64,000 bases of DNA from Auanema rhodensis (taxonomy: Eukaryota; Nematoda; Chromadorea; Rhabditida; Rhabditidae): positions 13,872,501 to 13,936,500 of the forward strand of contig OZ059896.1 in the NCBI GenBank assembly GCA_964057225.1. The letters run 5' to 3'. Position 1 is the stretch's first letter. Every line of letters begins with the position of its first letter. Both the position numbers and the translations under genes were made by a program. Of the stretch, positions 1 through 9,637 are shown one piece after another. The notes beneath the pieces were generated by a model that did not search any database, had not been told where the DNA came from, and was given only the letters and a program-made list of their open reading frames with translations.

Positions 1-3000
1 ATCTTATCTCTAGTGGATAGAGCTGATTGATGGATCGAGTAATTATGTTTCCGTTGCTTGTTGCAACTTTTGCTGAACGTATGTTGCCATCTGAACTAGT
101 AATTGTTTCAATAATGCGACCTAGTTTCCATGTTCCTCGTGGCGACATGTCGTTTTGTATTATTACTATTTCATCCTTGTGAGGAAAGAGATTTGTGTGA
201 TTTTTTCTCTTGTTTTTATGTTTGAAAATGTCTTTTAAACTAGTTAGATACTCCTCCTGGAAACGTGTCCAGAATTTAGACGCTGAGTCTTCTGATAACT
301 GAAGAGCTTCTAGCGCTTGTTCTGTCGATTGAATCGTTTGGATATCGCTGTGAATATCGAATATATGAGTGTTATCATTGTTTTCTGGTAATGAAAACTT
401 TATTGCTGATGTTAAAAAATCAATTGGTCTTATGGGTAAAGCATCTAAATTATCTGGGTGTGGATGAGTGAGTGGGCGTGTATTAATTATGGCTTCTATT
501 TTTACAATAGCTGTGTGTAAATCATCTAGTGACATTTGACTAGGAACGAAGCATTTTTTGAGGGATGATTTGGTGACACCTACTAAGCGTTCCCAACAAC
601 CTCCTTTCCAAGGAGATAGCGGAGTGTTGTATATCCATTTAATTTTTCTTTGAGCTAATGTGTTTAGTATGCTACTTTCATTGTAATCCGAGGTTTTTTC
701 AAGGGTTTCTAATATTTTTGAGCTCAGAATAAAGTTTCCTGCGCAGTCACTGCGCATAATTTCTGGAGTACCTCTGCGTGAAATAAATCTATTAAATGCA
801 TTCATAAAGGCAACTGTGGATTGATTGGTGACTACCTCTAAGTGAACCGCTCTAGTTGTCATGCATGTAAACAGACAAATATGGACTTTAGACCCATTTC
901 GAAGGGTGAAGGGGCCCATAAGATCACACCCTGTTGAAAAGAATGCTCTTGTAAGAATTGCTCTGTCTTTTGGTAGCGATGGCATATCTGGTAATTCATA
1001 AGGATGTGATTGAAATCTTTTACATGTCACACAGTTTTTCAATGTTTGCTTAATGACTCCGGTTATTTTTGGTATATAGAACTTTTGTCTGAGTTGAATA
1101 AGCGTGAAATTTTTGCCTTGATGATTATTATCTTTGTGTATTTTGTTGATCAGTTTTTTAACTATGGGGTTTGTTTTGAGAAGGAATATAGGGTTTTTTG
1201 TCTCTTCGGGAAGAAGAGTATTTTGTAAACGACTTCTTACGCGATAAATGTCCCATGTATCTTTGAAGAATTTTAAATTTATATTTCTTTGCTGTAGCTC
1301 ATCGAGGCTCATATTAGATTGGCTGTTACTGATCAAAATTTTTTCAATTATGTTGATGTCTTCAACAGTATTCGTGTCTGTTGATGTGAGATGTTTTATT
1401 TTTTGCAACTTGTTGGCGTTGTTAGGATGGACTTTAAGAAACCATTTTTTGAATAATTTTCCTACGGTTGTCATTGTTTTGATCACATCATCATAGTTTT
1501 CACGAATGTTCCAAATATCATCGGTTGGAAGATTGTCTATAATTATGTGGACCACATTGTGATGCTCCGATTCTGATTCTGCGTTATTCCTGTTAGAGTT
1601 CTTAGGCGAGCCGAATGATGTCAGAGGGTTATGAGCGGAAAGTTTAGTTAACCAATGTGGACCCTTTATCCAGTCGGAATCTTGTAGTTTCTCGATGTCT
1701 GCACCTCGGGATCCGATGTCTGCAGTATTGTACGAGGTTTGTACATGATGTAATTCTACATTGCAACATACTTGTTTGATTTGGTGTAGCTGTTTATTTA
1801 TAATGTTTGTTTGATTTTTAATGAACAGTGGGAGGGATTTTAGAGAAATAATCCATGATAGCGCGATGTTGCTATCGCTTACAATGTTGACTTTTGCCAC
1901 TTTCGGGCATATGGTTACAATAGCTAATGCCATTCGTACTGCTAAGCGGATGGCTAATAATTCTAATCGAGGAATTGTGGTCTTATTTTTGGGTGCTATG
2001 CGGGATTTACCGTTGAGCAGAGAACTAATCTGCTCGTTTGTTTGGAAATATGAACATGCGGCCATGGCTTGGTTGCTTGCGTCAGCAAAGACCCATAACT
2101 GTGTTTTATGTTCAGAGAATTTAAAATATCTTTTCATGGTCAATTGCTGATTGTTAATGTGATTAATATGTTGTTCCCATTGTTTGATATTATCTGATTC
2201 AATGGGTTGGTCCCATGATGATTTTGTGTTTATGATTTCTCGCAAGATAAGTTTGAGAGGTAACAGTAATGGTGCTGCTAATCCAATGGGATCAAATATT
2301 GAGTGTAGCTGACTGAGTAGAATTCTCTTGGTGTAACTTGTGTGAGTCGTTGTTATTTTTATTGGGATAATGAAGGAGTCGTGTTCTTTATTAAAAGATA
2401 TGCCAAGTATTTTGGTTGTCATGTTCGGATATCTGTCTTCTTCAGGAAGGTTCTGTATTACTTGTTCGTCGTTTGACAAGAATTCGCGAACATGCATGTT
2501 TATTTCTGTAAATAGTTTTTGGGTTTCTTTACATTTCTTTATAGCTTCTGCTGTTGTATTTGCTGTAAGAATGATATTGTCAACGTATAAGTTGTTCAGT
2601 ATTTCCATAGCTAATGGGTTGTCTACTTTTGATTCTAAGAACCATTTTATGCCCATGTTCAATACGCTGGGGGATGCAGTGATACCGAACGGTAATCTGT
2701 TGAATCGAAGGGTTATGATATTATTGTGAGATATTGGGTATTCTTTGTTTTTTATCCAAAAGAATTTGCATAGATTTTTGTGATTCTCTGTCAGTTGTAT
2801 TTGTAAAAATGCGGCTTTGATATCGCATGTTATTAATATTGGTCTTGTTCTGCAGGAGATCATGATGTCGTGTATATATGTGATAAATGATCGTCCTGTG
2901 TGTATTATCTCATTCAACGATGGGCTGTCTTTCTGTTTAGCGGAGGCGTCAAAAACGATTCTGAGAGGGTTAGCCTTGCTGGGCTTCCAAACCCCATGGT

Positions 3001-5488
3001 GGGGCATATAAAACTCTAAAGGCTCCTGGTGATTGTTGGGAATTTGTTCGACAATGTTATCTTTGAGGTAACTTTCAATGGTTGTAGTATAGTGTGAGAG
3101 CATTTCTGGATTGTGCAGTAACTTTCGCCATAGGGATACGAATCTATGGTACGCGGGCATTTTGTTGTTTTTAAGATTTTTGAAGTTATTTTTTAACGGG
3201 AACGGTGCAATAATGCGGTTGTTCTCAATTTTTATATCTTTTGAGTATTCTTCATAGTAATCAATAGTGCGGTCTGCGTTGGCATTTTCTGTATTGATGC
3301 CGATAGAATCCAGTTCAAACAGATTAGTGAGGAGTTCTTTATGAGAGGTTTCTTTTGTTATTTCTTCTACTGTAGAGCATAATATTGCTTCTTGTTGTGT
3401 ATTATCATCGGGAAGAGGAGCTTCTCCATGTATCATGTGGCCGAATACCGAATTTTTCAATCTCATACGTGAGGGGAGTTCGGTTTCTTCGTTTAAATGC
3501 ATGAACAGTTTGTATCTATCCATACCTATCAGTATATCCGGAGTAAATGATTCTCCGTTTGTTTGTGGATTGGCTAATTTTATTTTTCTTGTCTTTATAA
3601 ATTTCAAGTCTTCTTTAGATAGTTTTGGACAACGTATGGGTGTGGTTAACATGGGTTTGGTGAATAGTTTTGTTACGATAAGGGATCCACTTGAGGTTCC
3701 AATAATTACCTTTACGTCCTGAACTTCGTGCGTTTCGGACAATGCTCCGATACCGTAAAAGGTTTTCTTTTGAGAACCAAGGATGGGCAATCCTAACTTA
3801 GTGGATAAGTCCTTGGATATAAAAGATCTCATGGATCCTTCATCTATGAGCATGCGTACTTGCTCATATTTTTTACTATTGTGGTTGTATATGTTCGCCA
3901 TTGCTGTTCGTAATATTACTTGACTTTCTTCAATATTATGTGTGTCGGCAATGTGATTAAGCGATACTGGTGCATTAAGTGCCTCAGTAGGGATTCGATT
4001 ATTAGTGTCAGATTCTTGTTTATATTCTGTTGTTTTTTTATTCAATAATTCTTCTGTGGTGATCAGTAAAGCCTGATCTTTTTTAATTGTGGGAGTTTCT
4101 TTATCTTTTTGGGTATTTTGCACGTTTTTTCTTCCTTGTGAGCACAAGGAGGAATTATGGTCTCCTTGGCAATTTCGACATTTTTGTTTTCTGCATTCGG
4201 AACTTTTGTGTTTCTCGGAAAAACAAATCCAACAGATGGCCTTTCCGCGGATGCGGTGTCTTCTTTTCTCTGGTGTTTCAAATGTGGTGCAATGATAAAA
4301 GCGATGTTCGGATGAGTCGCAGAAAACACATGGCCAAGTTTGGGTTTTCCGTTGTTCTACGGAGTTTTCTTTATGTGCTACAGATGTGACATTCTCTTTG
4401 GGATTTCGAAACTTTTGTTCATGACTATTTCTTGTTTGTTCTTTTAGAAAAAAGGAATAGATTTTGTGGTCTACAGCTGTCAGCATTTCTTTAGTGGAAT
4501 GGTAGTTGTTTGGATAAATTAGAATGTCTTCCACGATGTGGTATGGGAATTTGTTGAGAATCATCGCGGTACACATTTCGCGGGATACTGTAGCTCCGGC
4601 TGCTTCAATTTGCCTGATAAGTGCCTTGGTTTCCCCAAATGTTTCTTTACATGATTTTGCATTATTGCTTGCAAATCTCAAATTACGTAGTTGTGTTAAA
4701 AGAGAGTTGATATCCGACGAATAGTCTCCAAATTCAGAAACTAATGCTTCACGCATGAGCTCATAATTTTGAGCAGAGGGTTCTATTCCTCTGATTGCTA
4801 TTTGTGAATCGCCTTTGAGGCTTTCACAGAGTAGGTTTACCTTTTCTAAGGTTGTAAACTGTTCATTATCATGAACAAGTCTATCAAAACGGCCCCAGAA
4901 TGATTTGAAGTTCTCTGGTTTGCCATCAAATGTAGGTAGCGACATCGCTGGTTTTTGGATGCTAGTTTGTTGGATGTGTAGGAATGACTTGATAATTTCC
5001 AGAAATTGATCATTCGATTTGTGTTCTGTTTCATTGTTTTCTGTTGAGCAATTGCTGTTGTGCTCAGATTCATTCTTATGAAGCGTTTTTCTCAGCTTTC
5101 TAAGTATGCGTTCGGCTTTCATGATGTGTTCGTCAAGCTCAATAATGGCGTTTTGAACCTTTTTAATGTTGGGTTCAAAGTCTTCATCGGATGTGAAGGC
5201 GATGTACTGTTCGTCTAATGCTTTACGAAGCGTTTTGTCTGATGCTTCGTAAAATTTTTGGAATTTTTTCTCGTTATCTTGATGATTTTTCAACGATTCT
5301 TTGAATTGGTGTTGGACTTTTGTCCAGCGAATGATAAGGCAAGAGAGGGTTTCCTCTTCTTCCTCAGTGTGGAAGTCGCAATCTACCAGAATACCAGGAA
5401 GGTCCTTCACTTCCATCTCGTATCGTGTAAGCAGTTCTCCAAGAAACTGGTTAGATTGTTTGATATGATTGACAAAAAGGAGTGACAT
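1..5488 (-). CDS. BEL/Pao gag-pol polyprotein, 3' end outside window
   Basis: One frame is open from an ATG at 5488 to base 1 with no stop (about 1,829 codons). It is the structural and replication polyprotein of a BEL/Pao LTR retrotransposon. In order: a helical gag region (DUF1759-like, about residues 1-370); three zinc knuckles at about 386-449, beginning CVFC; an aspartic protease motif DEGS near 548; reverse transcriptase with YVDN near 966; RNase H with FADAS near 1132 and IPRLELLA near 1171; an integrase zinc finger (H...CVTC) near 1456-1490; integrase catalytic D, D and E near 1521, 1580 and 1633 (GCDLMGPF, RSDCAGNF, GGCWERLVG); and a DUF5641-like tail ending in INQLYPLE at the window edge. 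That motif normally lies close to the end of pol, so little is missing. No frameshift or stop is seen, so the copy looks young. Whether an envelope follows cannot be seen. Confidence 0.93.
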   Translation of the reverse strand, partial: MSLLFVNHIKQSNQFLGELLTRYEMEVKDLPGILVDCDFHTEEEEETLSCLIIRWTKVQHQFKESLKNHQDNEKKFQKFYEASDKTLRKALDEQYIAFTSDEDFEPNIKKVQNAIIELDEHIMKAERILRKLRKTLHKNESEHNSNCSTENNETEHKSNDQFLEIIKSFLHIQQTSIQKPAMSLPTFDGKPENFKSFWGRFDRLVHDNEQFTTLEKVNLLCESLKGDSQIAIRGIEPSAQNYELMREALVSEFGDYSSDINSLLTQLRNLRFASNNAKSCKETFGETKALIRQIEAAGATVSREMCTAMILNKFPYHIVEDILIYPNNYHSTKEMLTAVDHKIYSFFLKEQTRNSHEQKFRNPKENVTSVAHKENSVEQRKTQTWPCVFCDSSEHRFYHCTTFETPEKRRHRIRGKAICWICFSEKHKSSECRKQKCRNCQGDHNSSLCSQGRKNVQNTQKDKETPTIKKDQALLITTEELLNKKTTEYKQESDTNNRIPTEALNAPVSLNHIADTHNIEESQVILRTAMANIYNHNSKKYEQVRMLIDEGSMRSFISKDLSTKLGLPILGSQKKTFYGIGALSETHEVQDVKVIIGTSSGSLIVTKLFTKPMLTTPIRCPKLSKEDLKFIKTRKIKLANPQTNGESFTPDILIGMDRYKLFMHLNEETELPSRMRLKNSVFGHMIHGEAPLPDDNTQQEAILCSTVEEITKETSHKELLTNLFELDSIGINTENANADRTIDYYEEYSKDIKIENNRIIAPFPLKNNFKNLKNNKMPAYHRFVSLWRKLLHNPEMLSHYTTTIESYLKDNIVEQIPNNHQEPLEFYMPHHGVWKPSKANPLRIVFDASAKQKDSPSLNEIIHTGRSFITYIHDIMISCRTRPILITCDIKAAFLQIQLTENHKNLCKFFWIKNKEYPISHNNIITLRFNRLPFGITASPSVLNMGIKWFLESKVDNPLAMEILNNLYVDNIILTANTTAEAIKKCKETQKLFTEINMHVREFLSNDEQVIQNLPEEDRYPNMTTKILGISFNKEHDSFIIPIKITTTHTSYTKRILLSQLHSIFDPIGLAAPLLLPLKLILREIINTKSSWDQPIESDNIKQWEQHINHINNQQLTMKRYFKFSEHKTQLWVFADASNQAMAACSYFQTNEQISSLLNGKSRIAPKNKTTIPRLELLAIRLAVRMALAIVTICPKVAKVNIVSDSNIALSWIISLKSLPLFIKNQTNIINKQLHQIKQVCCNVELHHVQTSYNTADIGSRGADIEKLQDSDWIKGPHWLTKLSAHNPLTSFGSPKNSNRNNAESESEHHNVVHIIIDNLPTDDIWNIRENYDDVIKTMTTVGKLFKKWFLKVHPNNANKLQKIKHLTSTDTNTVEDINIIEKILISNSQSNMSLDELQQRNINLKFFKDTWDIYRVRSRLQNTLLPEETKNPIFLLKTNPIVKKLINKIHKDNNHQGKNFTLIQLRQKFYIPKITGVIKQTLKNCVTCKRFQSHPYELPDMPSLPKDRAILTRAFFSTGCDLMGPFTLRNGSKVHICLFTCMTTRAVHLEVVTNQSTVAFMNAFNRFISRRGTPEIMRSDCAGNFILSSKILETLEKTSDYNESSILNTLAQRKIKWIYNTPLSPWKGGCWERLVGVTKSSLKKCFVPSQMSLDDLHTAIVKIEAIINTRPLTHPHPDNLDALPIRPIDFLTSAIKFSLPENNDNTHIFDIHSDIQTIQSTEQALEALQLSEDSASKFWTRFQEEYLTSLKDIFKHKNKRKNHTNLFPHKDEIVIIQNDMSPRGTWKLGRIIETITSSDGNIRSAKVATSNGNIITRSINQLYPLEIR

Positions 5489-5717
5489 TTTTGTTGTAGA
5501 TGTAGGAATAATGCTTATATTCCTTTTTTGTTTTCTTTTTTCTTTGTTTGTTTGGTGATCACAGTATATGTGAACGTAAGGAAATTGAAACCTCTGTTTC
5601 TAATTTCAGAGTTTGCTTATTGTTCAAGTCTGTTTGGTGTGACTTGACGTGGACTTATGATCGCCACGATTTTTATTAAGTATGTTTTTTGCACAAACAC
5701 GCTTGGTTCGACTTGTA

Positions 5718-5736
5718 TCTCACCTGCCACGCGGGA
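5718..5736 (-). other. Second block complementary to tRNA-Gly(GCC)
   Basis: The plus strand matches the anticodon arm of tRNA-Gly(GCC) at about 18 of 19 positions (TCTC-A-CCTGCCACGCGGGA). The element RNA would therefore be complementary to that arm as well as to the 3' end of the primer. The spacing to the primer-binding site is a few nucleotides longer than in a tRNA. The tRNA sequence used for comparison is from general knowledge. Confidence 0.6.
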
Positions 5737-5761
5737 CTTAAAGCGGCTAAGATCTAAACTA

Positions 5762-5773
5762 GCCGATGCACCA
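5762..5773 (-). promoter_or_regulatory. Primer-binding site, tRNA-Gly type
   Basis: On the minus strand the site reads TGGTGCATCGGC, the reverse complement of the tRNA-Gly 3' end GCCGATGCA plus CCA. It starts three bases after the LTR end, where minus-strand DNA synthesis is primed. Confidence 0.8.
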
Positions 5774-5776
5774 ATT

Positions 5777-6123
5777 TGTGGCAATATACCACAAGTGTAT
5801 AGTATGGTTGGAAGTAAAACACAAAGCGAATATGTAGAAAAGGGTTTATTGATGAATTAACAAGACAAGCACGGAATAAAATCACTGACTGCGAACGTTG
5901 AAGATGTAAGACTGATCTCTTCTCGTGGGCGGTCGTCAGCCTGAAACAAAGAGTTAGTCATGCCACATGTATAACACAACATGTGGTATGGATAAAAATT
6001 ACTTAGGAAGTTACAAGAAAGAAGAAAGAAGAGAGAGAGAGAGAGAGAGGGAGAGAACAGGAGAGACAAATAAAACAATTGTTGAAGATAAAATTTATAC
6101 AAACTCACTCGCTTATCGCGACA
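5777..6123 (-). repeat. 5' LTR of the BEL/Pao element
   Basis: 347 bp with TGT...ACA ends on the minus strand. The left edge lies three bases from the primer-binding site and the right edge meets array spacer. On the minus strand it carries a TATAAAT motif near the start, a CT-dinucleotide tract (6031-6049 as GA on plus) and an AATAAA polyadenylation signal near 5845. The 3' partner is not in the window, so the edges rest on termini and context. Confidence 0.8.
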
Positions 6124-6151
6124 AACGGGGAGTCTTTTGATCTAAATCGTC

Positions 6152-6223
6152 GGTTCCGTGGTGTAGCGGTTAGCACTCAGGACTCTGAATCCTGCGACCC
6201 GAGTTCAAATATCGGCGGAACCT
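6152..6223 (+). tRNA. tRNA-Gln(CTG), C61A variant
   Basis: First gene after the BEL/Pao LTR. C61 to A breaks the conserved G53-C61 pair; possibly non-functional. Confidence 0.7.
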
Positions 6224-6317
6224 ACTTTTTCATTTTGATCAACTAGTCAATTTGTTTCTTCTTGAACTATCTTCTTGAAGAACATAGTCAAGGCGGAGTT
6301 TTTTGATCTAAATCGTC

Positions 6318-6389
6318 GGTTCCGTGGTGTAGCGGTTAGCACTCAGGACTCTGAATCCTGCGACCCGAGTTCAAATCTCGGCGGAACCT
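6318..6389 (+). tRNA. tRNA-Gln(CTG)
   Basis: Anticodon CTG, consensus body, T-run terminator. Confidence 0.9.
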
Positions 6390-6483
6390 AGTTTTTCATT
6401 TTTATCAGTTGGTCAATTTGTTTCTTCTTGAACTATCTTCTTGAAGAACATAGTCAACGGGGAGTCTTTTGATCTAAATCGTC

Positions 6484-6555
6484 GGTTCCGTGGTGTAGCG
6501 GTTAGCACTCAGGACTCTGAATCCTGCGACCCGAGTTCAAATCTCGGCGGAACCT
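6484..6555 (+). tRNA. tRNA-Gln(CTG)
   Basis: Anticodon CTG, consensus body. Confidence 0.9.
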
Positions 6556-6649
6556 ACTTTTTCATTTTGATCAGTTGGTCAATTTGTTTCTTCTTGAACT
6601 ATCTTCTTGAAGAACATAGTCAACGGGGAGTCTTTTGATCTAAATCGTC

Positions 6650-6721
6650 GGTTCCGTGGTGTAGCGGTTAGCACTCAGGACTCTGAATCCTGCGACCCGA
6701 GTTCAAATATCGGCGGAACCT
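6650..6721 (+). tRNA. tRNA-Gln(CTG), C61A variant
   Basis: Anticodon CTG; C61 to A in the T-stem. Confidence 0.7.
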
Positions 6722-6815
6722 ACTTTTTCATTTTGATCAACTAGTCAATTTGTTTCTTCTTGAACTATCTTCTTGAAGAACATAGTCAAGGCGGAGTTTT
6801 TTGATCTAAATCGTC

Positions 6816-6887
6816 GGTTCCGTGGTGTAGCGGTTAGCACTCAGGACTCTGAATCCTGCGACCCGAGTTCAAATCTCGGCGGAACCT
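6816..6887 (+). tRNA. tRNA-Gln(CTG)
   Basis: Anticodon CTG, consensus body. Confidence 0.9.
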
Positions 6888-6981
6888 ACTTTTTCATTTT
6901 TATCAGTTGGTCAATTTGTTTCTTCTTGAACTATCTTCTTGAAGAAAATAGTCAAGGCGGAGTCTTTTGATCTAAATCGTC

Positions 6982-7053
6982 GGTTCCGTGGTGTAGCGGT
7001 TAGCACTCAGGACTCTGAATCCTGCGACCCGAGTTCAAATCTCGGCGGAACCT
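6982..7053 (+). tRNA. tRNA-Gln(CTG)
   Basis: Anticodon CTG, consensus body; flank reads AGTTTTT instead of ACTTTTT. Confidence 0.9.
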
Positions 7054-7147
7054 AGTTTTTCATTTTTATCAGTTGGTCAATTTGTTTCTTCTTGAACTAT
7101 CTTCTTGAAGAACATAGTCAACGGGGAGTCTTTTGATCTAAATCGTC

Positions 7148-7219
7148 GGTTCCGTGGTGTAGCGGTTAGCACTCAGGACTCTGAATCCTGCGACCCGAGT
7201 TCAAATCTCGGCGGAACCT
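7148..7219 (+). tRNA. tRNA-Gln(CTG)
   Basis: Anticodon CTG, consensus body. Confidence 0.9.
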
Positions 7220-7313
7220 ACTTTTTCATTTTGATCAGTTGGTCAATTTGTTTCTTCTTGAACTATCTTCTTGAAGAACATAGTCAACGGGGAGTCTTTT
7301 GATCTAAATCGTC

Positions 7314-7385
7314 GGTTCCGTGGTGTAGCGGTTAACACTCAGGACTCTGAATCCTGCGACCCGAGTTCAAATATCGGCGGAACCT
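7314..7385 (+). tRNA. tRNA-Gln(CTG), C61A variant
   Basis: C61 to A in the T-stem; also G22 to A, which turns a D-stem wobble into a U-A pair. Confidence 0.7.
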
Positions 7386-7479
7386 ACTTTTTCATTTTGA
7401 TCAACTAGTCAATTTGTTTCTTCTTGAACTATCTTCTTGAAGAACATAAACAAGGCGGAGTCTTTTGATCTAAATCGTC

Positions 7480-7551
7480 GGTTCCGTGGTGTAGCGGTTA
7501 GCACTCAGGACTCTGAATCCTGCGACCCGAGTTCAAATATCGGCGGAACCT
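7480..7551 (+). tRNA. tRNA-Gln(CTG), C61A variant
   Basis: Anticodon CTG; C61 to A in the T-stem. Confidence 0.7.
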
Positions 7552-7645
7552 ACTTTTTCATTTTGATCAACTAGTCAATTTGTTTCTTCTTGAACTATCT
7601 TCTTGAAGAACATAAACAAGGCGGAGTCTTTTGATCTAAATCGTC

Positions 7646-7717
7646 GGTTCCGTGGTGTAGCGGTTAGCACTCAGGACTCTGAATCCTGCGACCCGAGTTC
7701 AAATCTCGGCGGAACCT
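7646..7717 (+). tRNA. tRNA-Gln(CTG)
   Basis: Anticodon CTG, consensus body. Confidence 0.9.
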
Positions 7718-7811
7718 ACTTTTTCATTTTGATCAACTAGTCAATTTGTTTCTTCTTGAACTATCTTCTTGAAGAAAATAGTCAAGGCGGAGTCTATTGA
7801 TCTAAATCGTC

Positions 7812-7883
7812 GGTTCCGTGGTGTAGCGGTTAGCACTCAGGACTCTGAATCCTGCGACCCGAGTTCAAATCTCGGCGGAACCT
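7812..7883 (+). tRNA. tRNA-Gln(CTG)
   Basis: Anticodon CTG, consensus body. Confidence 0.9.
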
Positions 7884-7977
7884 ACTTTTTCTTTTTGATC
7901 AACTAGTCAATTTGTTTCTTCTTGAACTATCTTCTTGAAGAACATAAACAAGGCGGAGTCTTTTGATCTAAATCGTC

Positions 7978-8049
7978 GGTTCCGTGGTGTAGCGGTTAGC
8001 ACTCAGGACTCTGAATCCTGCGACCCGAGTTCAAATCTCGGCGGAACCT
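7978..8049 (+). tRNA. tRNA-Gln(CTG)
   Basis: Anticodon CTG, consensus body. Confidence 0.9.
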
Positions 8050-8143
8050 ACTTTTTCATTTTTATCAGTTGGTCAATTTGTATCTTCTTGAACTATCTTC
8101 TTGAAGAAAATAGTCAAGGCGGAGTATTTTGATCTAAATCGTC

Positions 8144-8215
8144 GGTTCCGTGGTGTAGCGGTCAGCACTCAGGACTCTGAATCCTGCGACCCGAGTTCAA
8201 ATCTCGGCGGAACCT
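8144..8215 (+). tRNA. tRNA-Gln(CTG)
   Basis: Anticodon CTG; D-loop T20 to C, likely neutral. Confidence 0.88.
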
Positions 8216-8309
8216 ACTTTTTCATTTTTATCAGTTGGTCAATTTGTATCTTCTTGATCTATCTTCTTGAAGAAAATAGTCAAGGCGGAGTATTTTGATC
8301 TAAATCGTC

Positions 8310-8381
8310 GGTTCCGTGGTGTAGCGGTTAGCACTCAGGACTCTGAATCCTGCGACCCGAGTTCAAATCTCGGCGGAACCT
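8310..8381 (+). tRNA. tRNA-Gln(CTG)
   Basis: Anticodon CTG, consensus body. Confidence 0.9.
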
Positions 8382-8475
8382 ACTTTTTCATTTTGATCAG
8401 TTGGTCAATTTGTTTCTTCTTGAACTATCTTCTTGAAGAACATAGTCAACGGGGAGTCTTTTGATCTAAATCGTC

Positions 8476-8547
8476 GGTTCCGTGGTGTAGCGGTTAGCAC
8501 TCAGGACTCTGAATCCTGCGACCCGAGTTCAAATATCGGCGGAACCT
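8476..8547 (+). tRNA. tRNA-Gln(CTG), C61A variant
   Basis: Anticodon CTG; C61 to A; 1,826 bp (11 units) after the 6650 copy, matching a block duplication. Confidence 0.7.
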
Positions 8548-8641
8548 ACTTTTTCATTTTGATCAACTAGTCAATTTGTTTCTTCTTGAACTATCTTCTT
8601 GAAGAACATAGTCAAGGCGGAGTTTTTTGATCTAAATCGTC

Positions 8642-8713
8642 GGTTCCGTGGTGTAGCGGTTAGCACTCAGGACTCTGAATCCTGCGACCCGAGTTCAAAT
8701 CTCGGCGGAACCT
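8642..8713 (+). tRNA. tRNA-Gln(CTG)
   Basis: Anticodon CTG, consensus body. Confidence 0.9.
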
Positions 8714-8807
8714 ACTTTTTCATTTTTATCAGTTGGTCAATTTGTTTCTTCTTGAACTATCTTCTTGAAGAAAATAGTCAAGGCGGAGTCTTTTGATCTA
8801 AATCGTC

Positions 8808-8879
8808 GGTTCCGTGGTGTAGCGGTTAGCACTCAGGACTCTGAATCCTGCGACCCGAGTTCAAATCTCGGCGGAACCT
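8808..8879 (+). tRNA. tRNA-Gln(CTG)
   Basis: Anticodon CTG; AGTTTTT flank shared with the 6982 copy, 11 units upstream. Confidence 0.9.
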
Positions 8880-8973
8880 AGTTTTTCATTTTTATCAGTT
8901 GGTCAATTTGTTTCTTCTTGAACTATCTTCTTGAAGAACATAGTCAACGGGGAGTCTTTTGATCTAAATCGTC

Positions 8974-9045
8974 GGTTCCGTGGTGTAGCGGTTAGCACTC
9001 AGGACTCTGAATCCTGCGACCCGAGTTCAAATCTCGGCGGAACCT
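8974..9045 (+). tRNA. tRNA-Gln(CTG)
   Basis: Anticodon CTG, consensus body. Confidence 0.9.
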
Positions 9046-9139
9046 ACTTTTTCATTTTGATCAGTTGGTCAATTTGTTTCTTCTTGAACTATCTTCTTGA
9101 AGAACATAGTCAACGGGGAGTCTTTTGATCTAAATCGTC

Positions 9140-9211
9140 GGTTCCGTGGTGTAGCGGTTAGCACTCAGGACTCTGAATCCTGCGACCCGAGTTCAAATAT
9201 CGGCGGAACCT
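9140..9211 (+). tRNA. tRNA-Gln(CTG), C61A variant
   Basis: Anticodon CTG; C61 to A in the T-stem; last copy with this change. Confidence 0.7.
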
Positions 9212-9305
9212 ACTTTTTCATTTTGATCAACTAGTCAATTTGTTTCTTCTTGAACTATCTTCTTGAAGAACATAAACAAGGCGGAGTCTTTTGATCTAAA
9301 TCGTC

Positions 9306-9377
9306 GGTTCCGTGGTGTAGCGGTTAGCACTCAGGACTCTGAATCCTGCGACCCGAGTTCAAATCTCGGCGGAACCT
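9306..9377 (+). tRNA. tRNA-Gln(CTG)
   Basis: Anticodon CTG, consensus body. Confidence 0.9.
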
Positions 9378-9471
9378 ACTTTTTCATTTTTATCAGTTGG
9401 TCAATTTGTATCTTCTTGATCTATCTTCTTGAAGAAAATAGTCAAGGCGGAGTCTTTTGATCTAAATCGTC

Positions 9472-9543
9472 GGTTCCGTGGTGTAGCGGTTAGCACTCAG
9501 GACTCTGAATCCTGCGACCCGAGTTCAAATCTCGGCGGAACCT
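9472..9543 (+). tRNA. tRNA-Gln(CTG)
   Basis: Anticodon CTG, consensus body. Confidence 0.9.
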
Positions 9544-9637
9544 ACTTTTTCTTTTTGATCAACTAGTCAATTTGTTTCTTCTTGAACTATCTTCTTGAAG
9601 AACATAAACAAGGCGGAGTCTTTTGATCTAAATCGTC

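Larger units (their letters stand above)
5489..5776 (-). other. BEL/Pao 5' leader
   Basis: Untranslated stretch between the LTR and the gag ATG. It holds the primer-binding site and the second tRNA-Gly-complementary block. The remainder, next to the ATG, is A-rich on the minus strand with no other recognisable feature. Confidence 0.7.
1..6123 (-). mobile_element. BEL/Pao LTR retrotransposon (5' LTR to pol)
   Basis: The element reads right to left: 5' LTR, tRNA-Gly-type primer-binding site, about 270-nt leader, gag-pol. Its right edge abuts array spacer that continues in register at 6124 and reaches a tRNA-Gln gene 28 bp later. The 3' LTR and left target duplication are outside the window. 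Confidence 0.9.

Noticed and set aside
6031..6049. GA dinucleotide tract
   Set aside because: Simple repeat inside the BEL/Pao LTR; nothing beyond polymerase slippage is needed.
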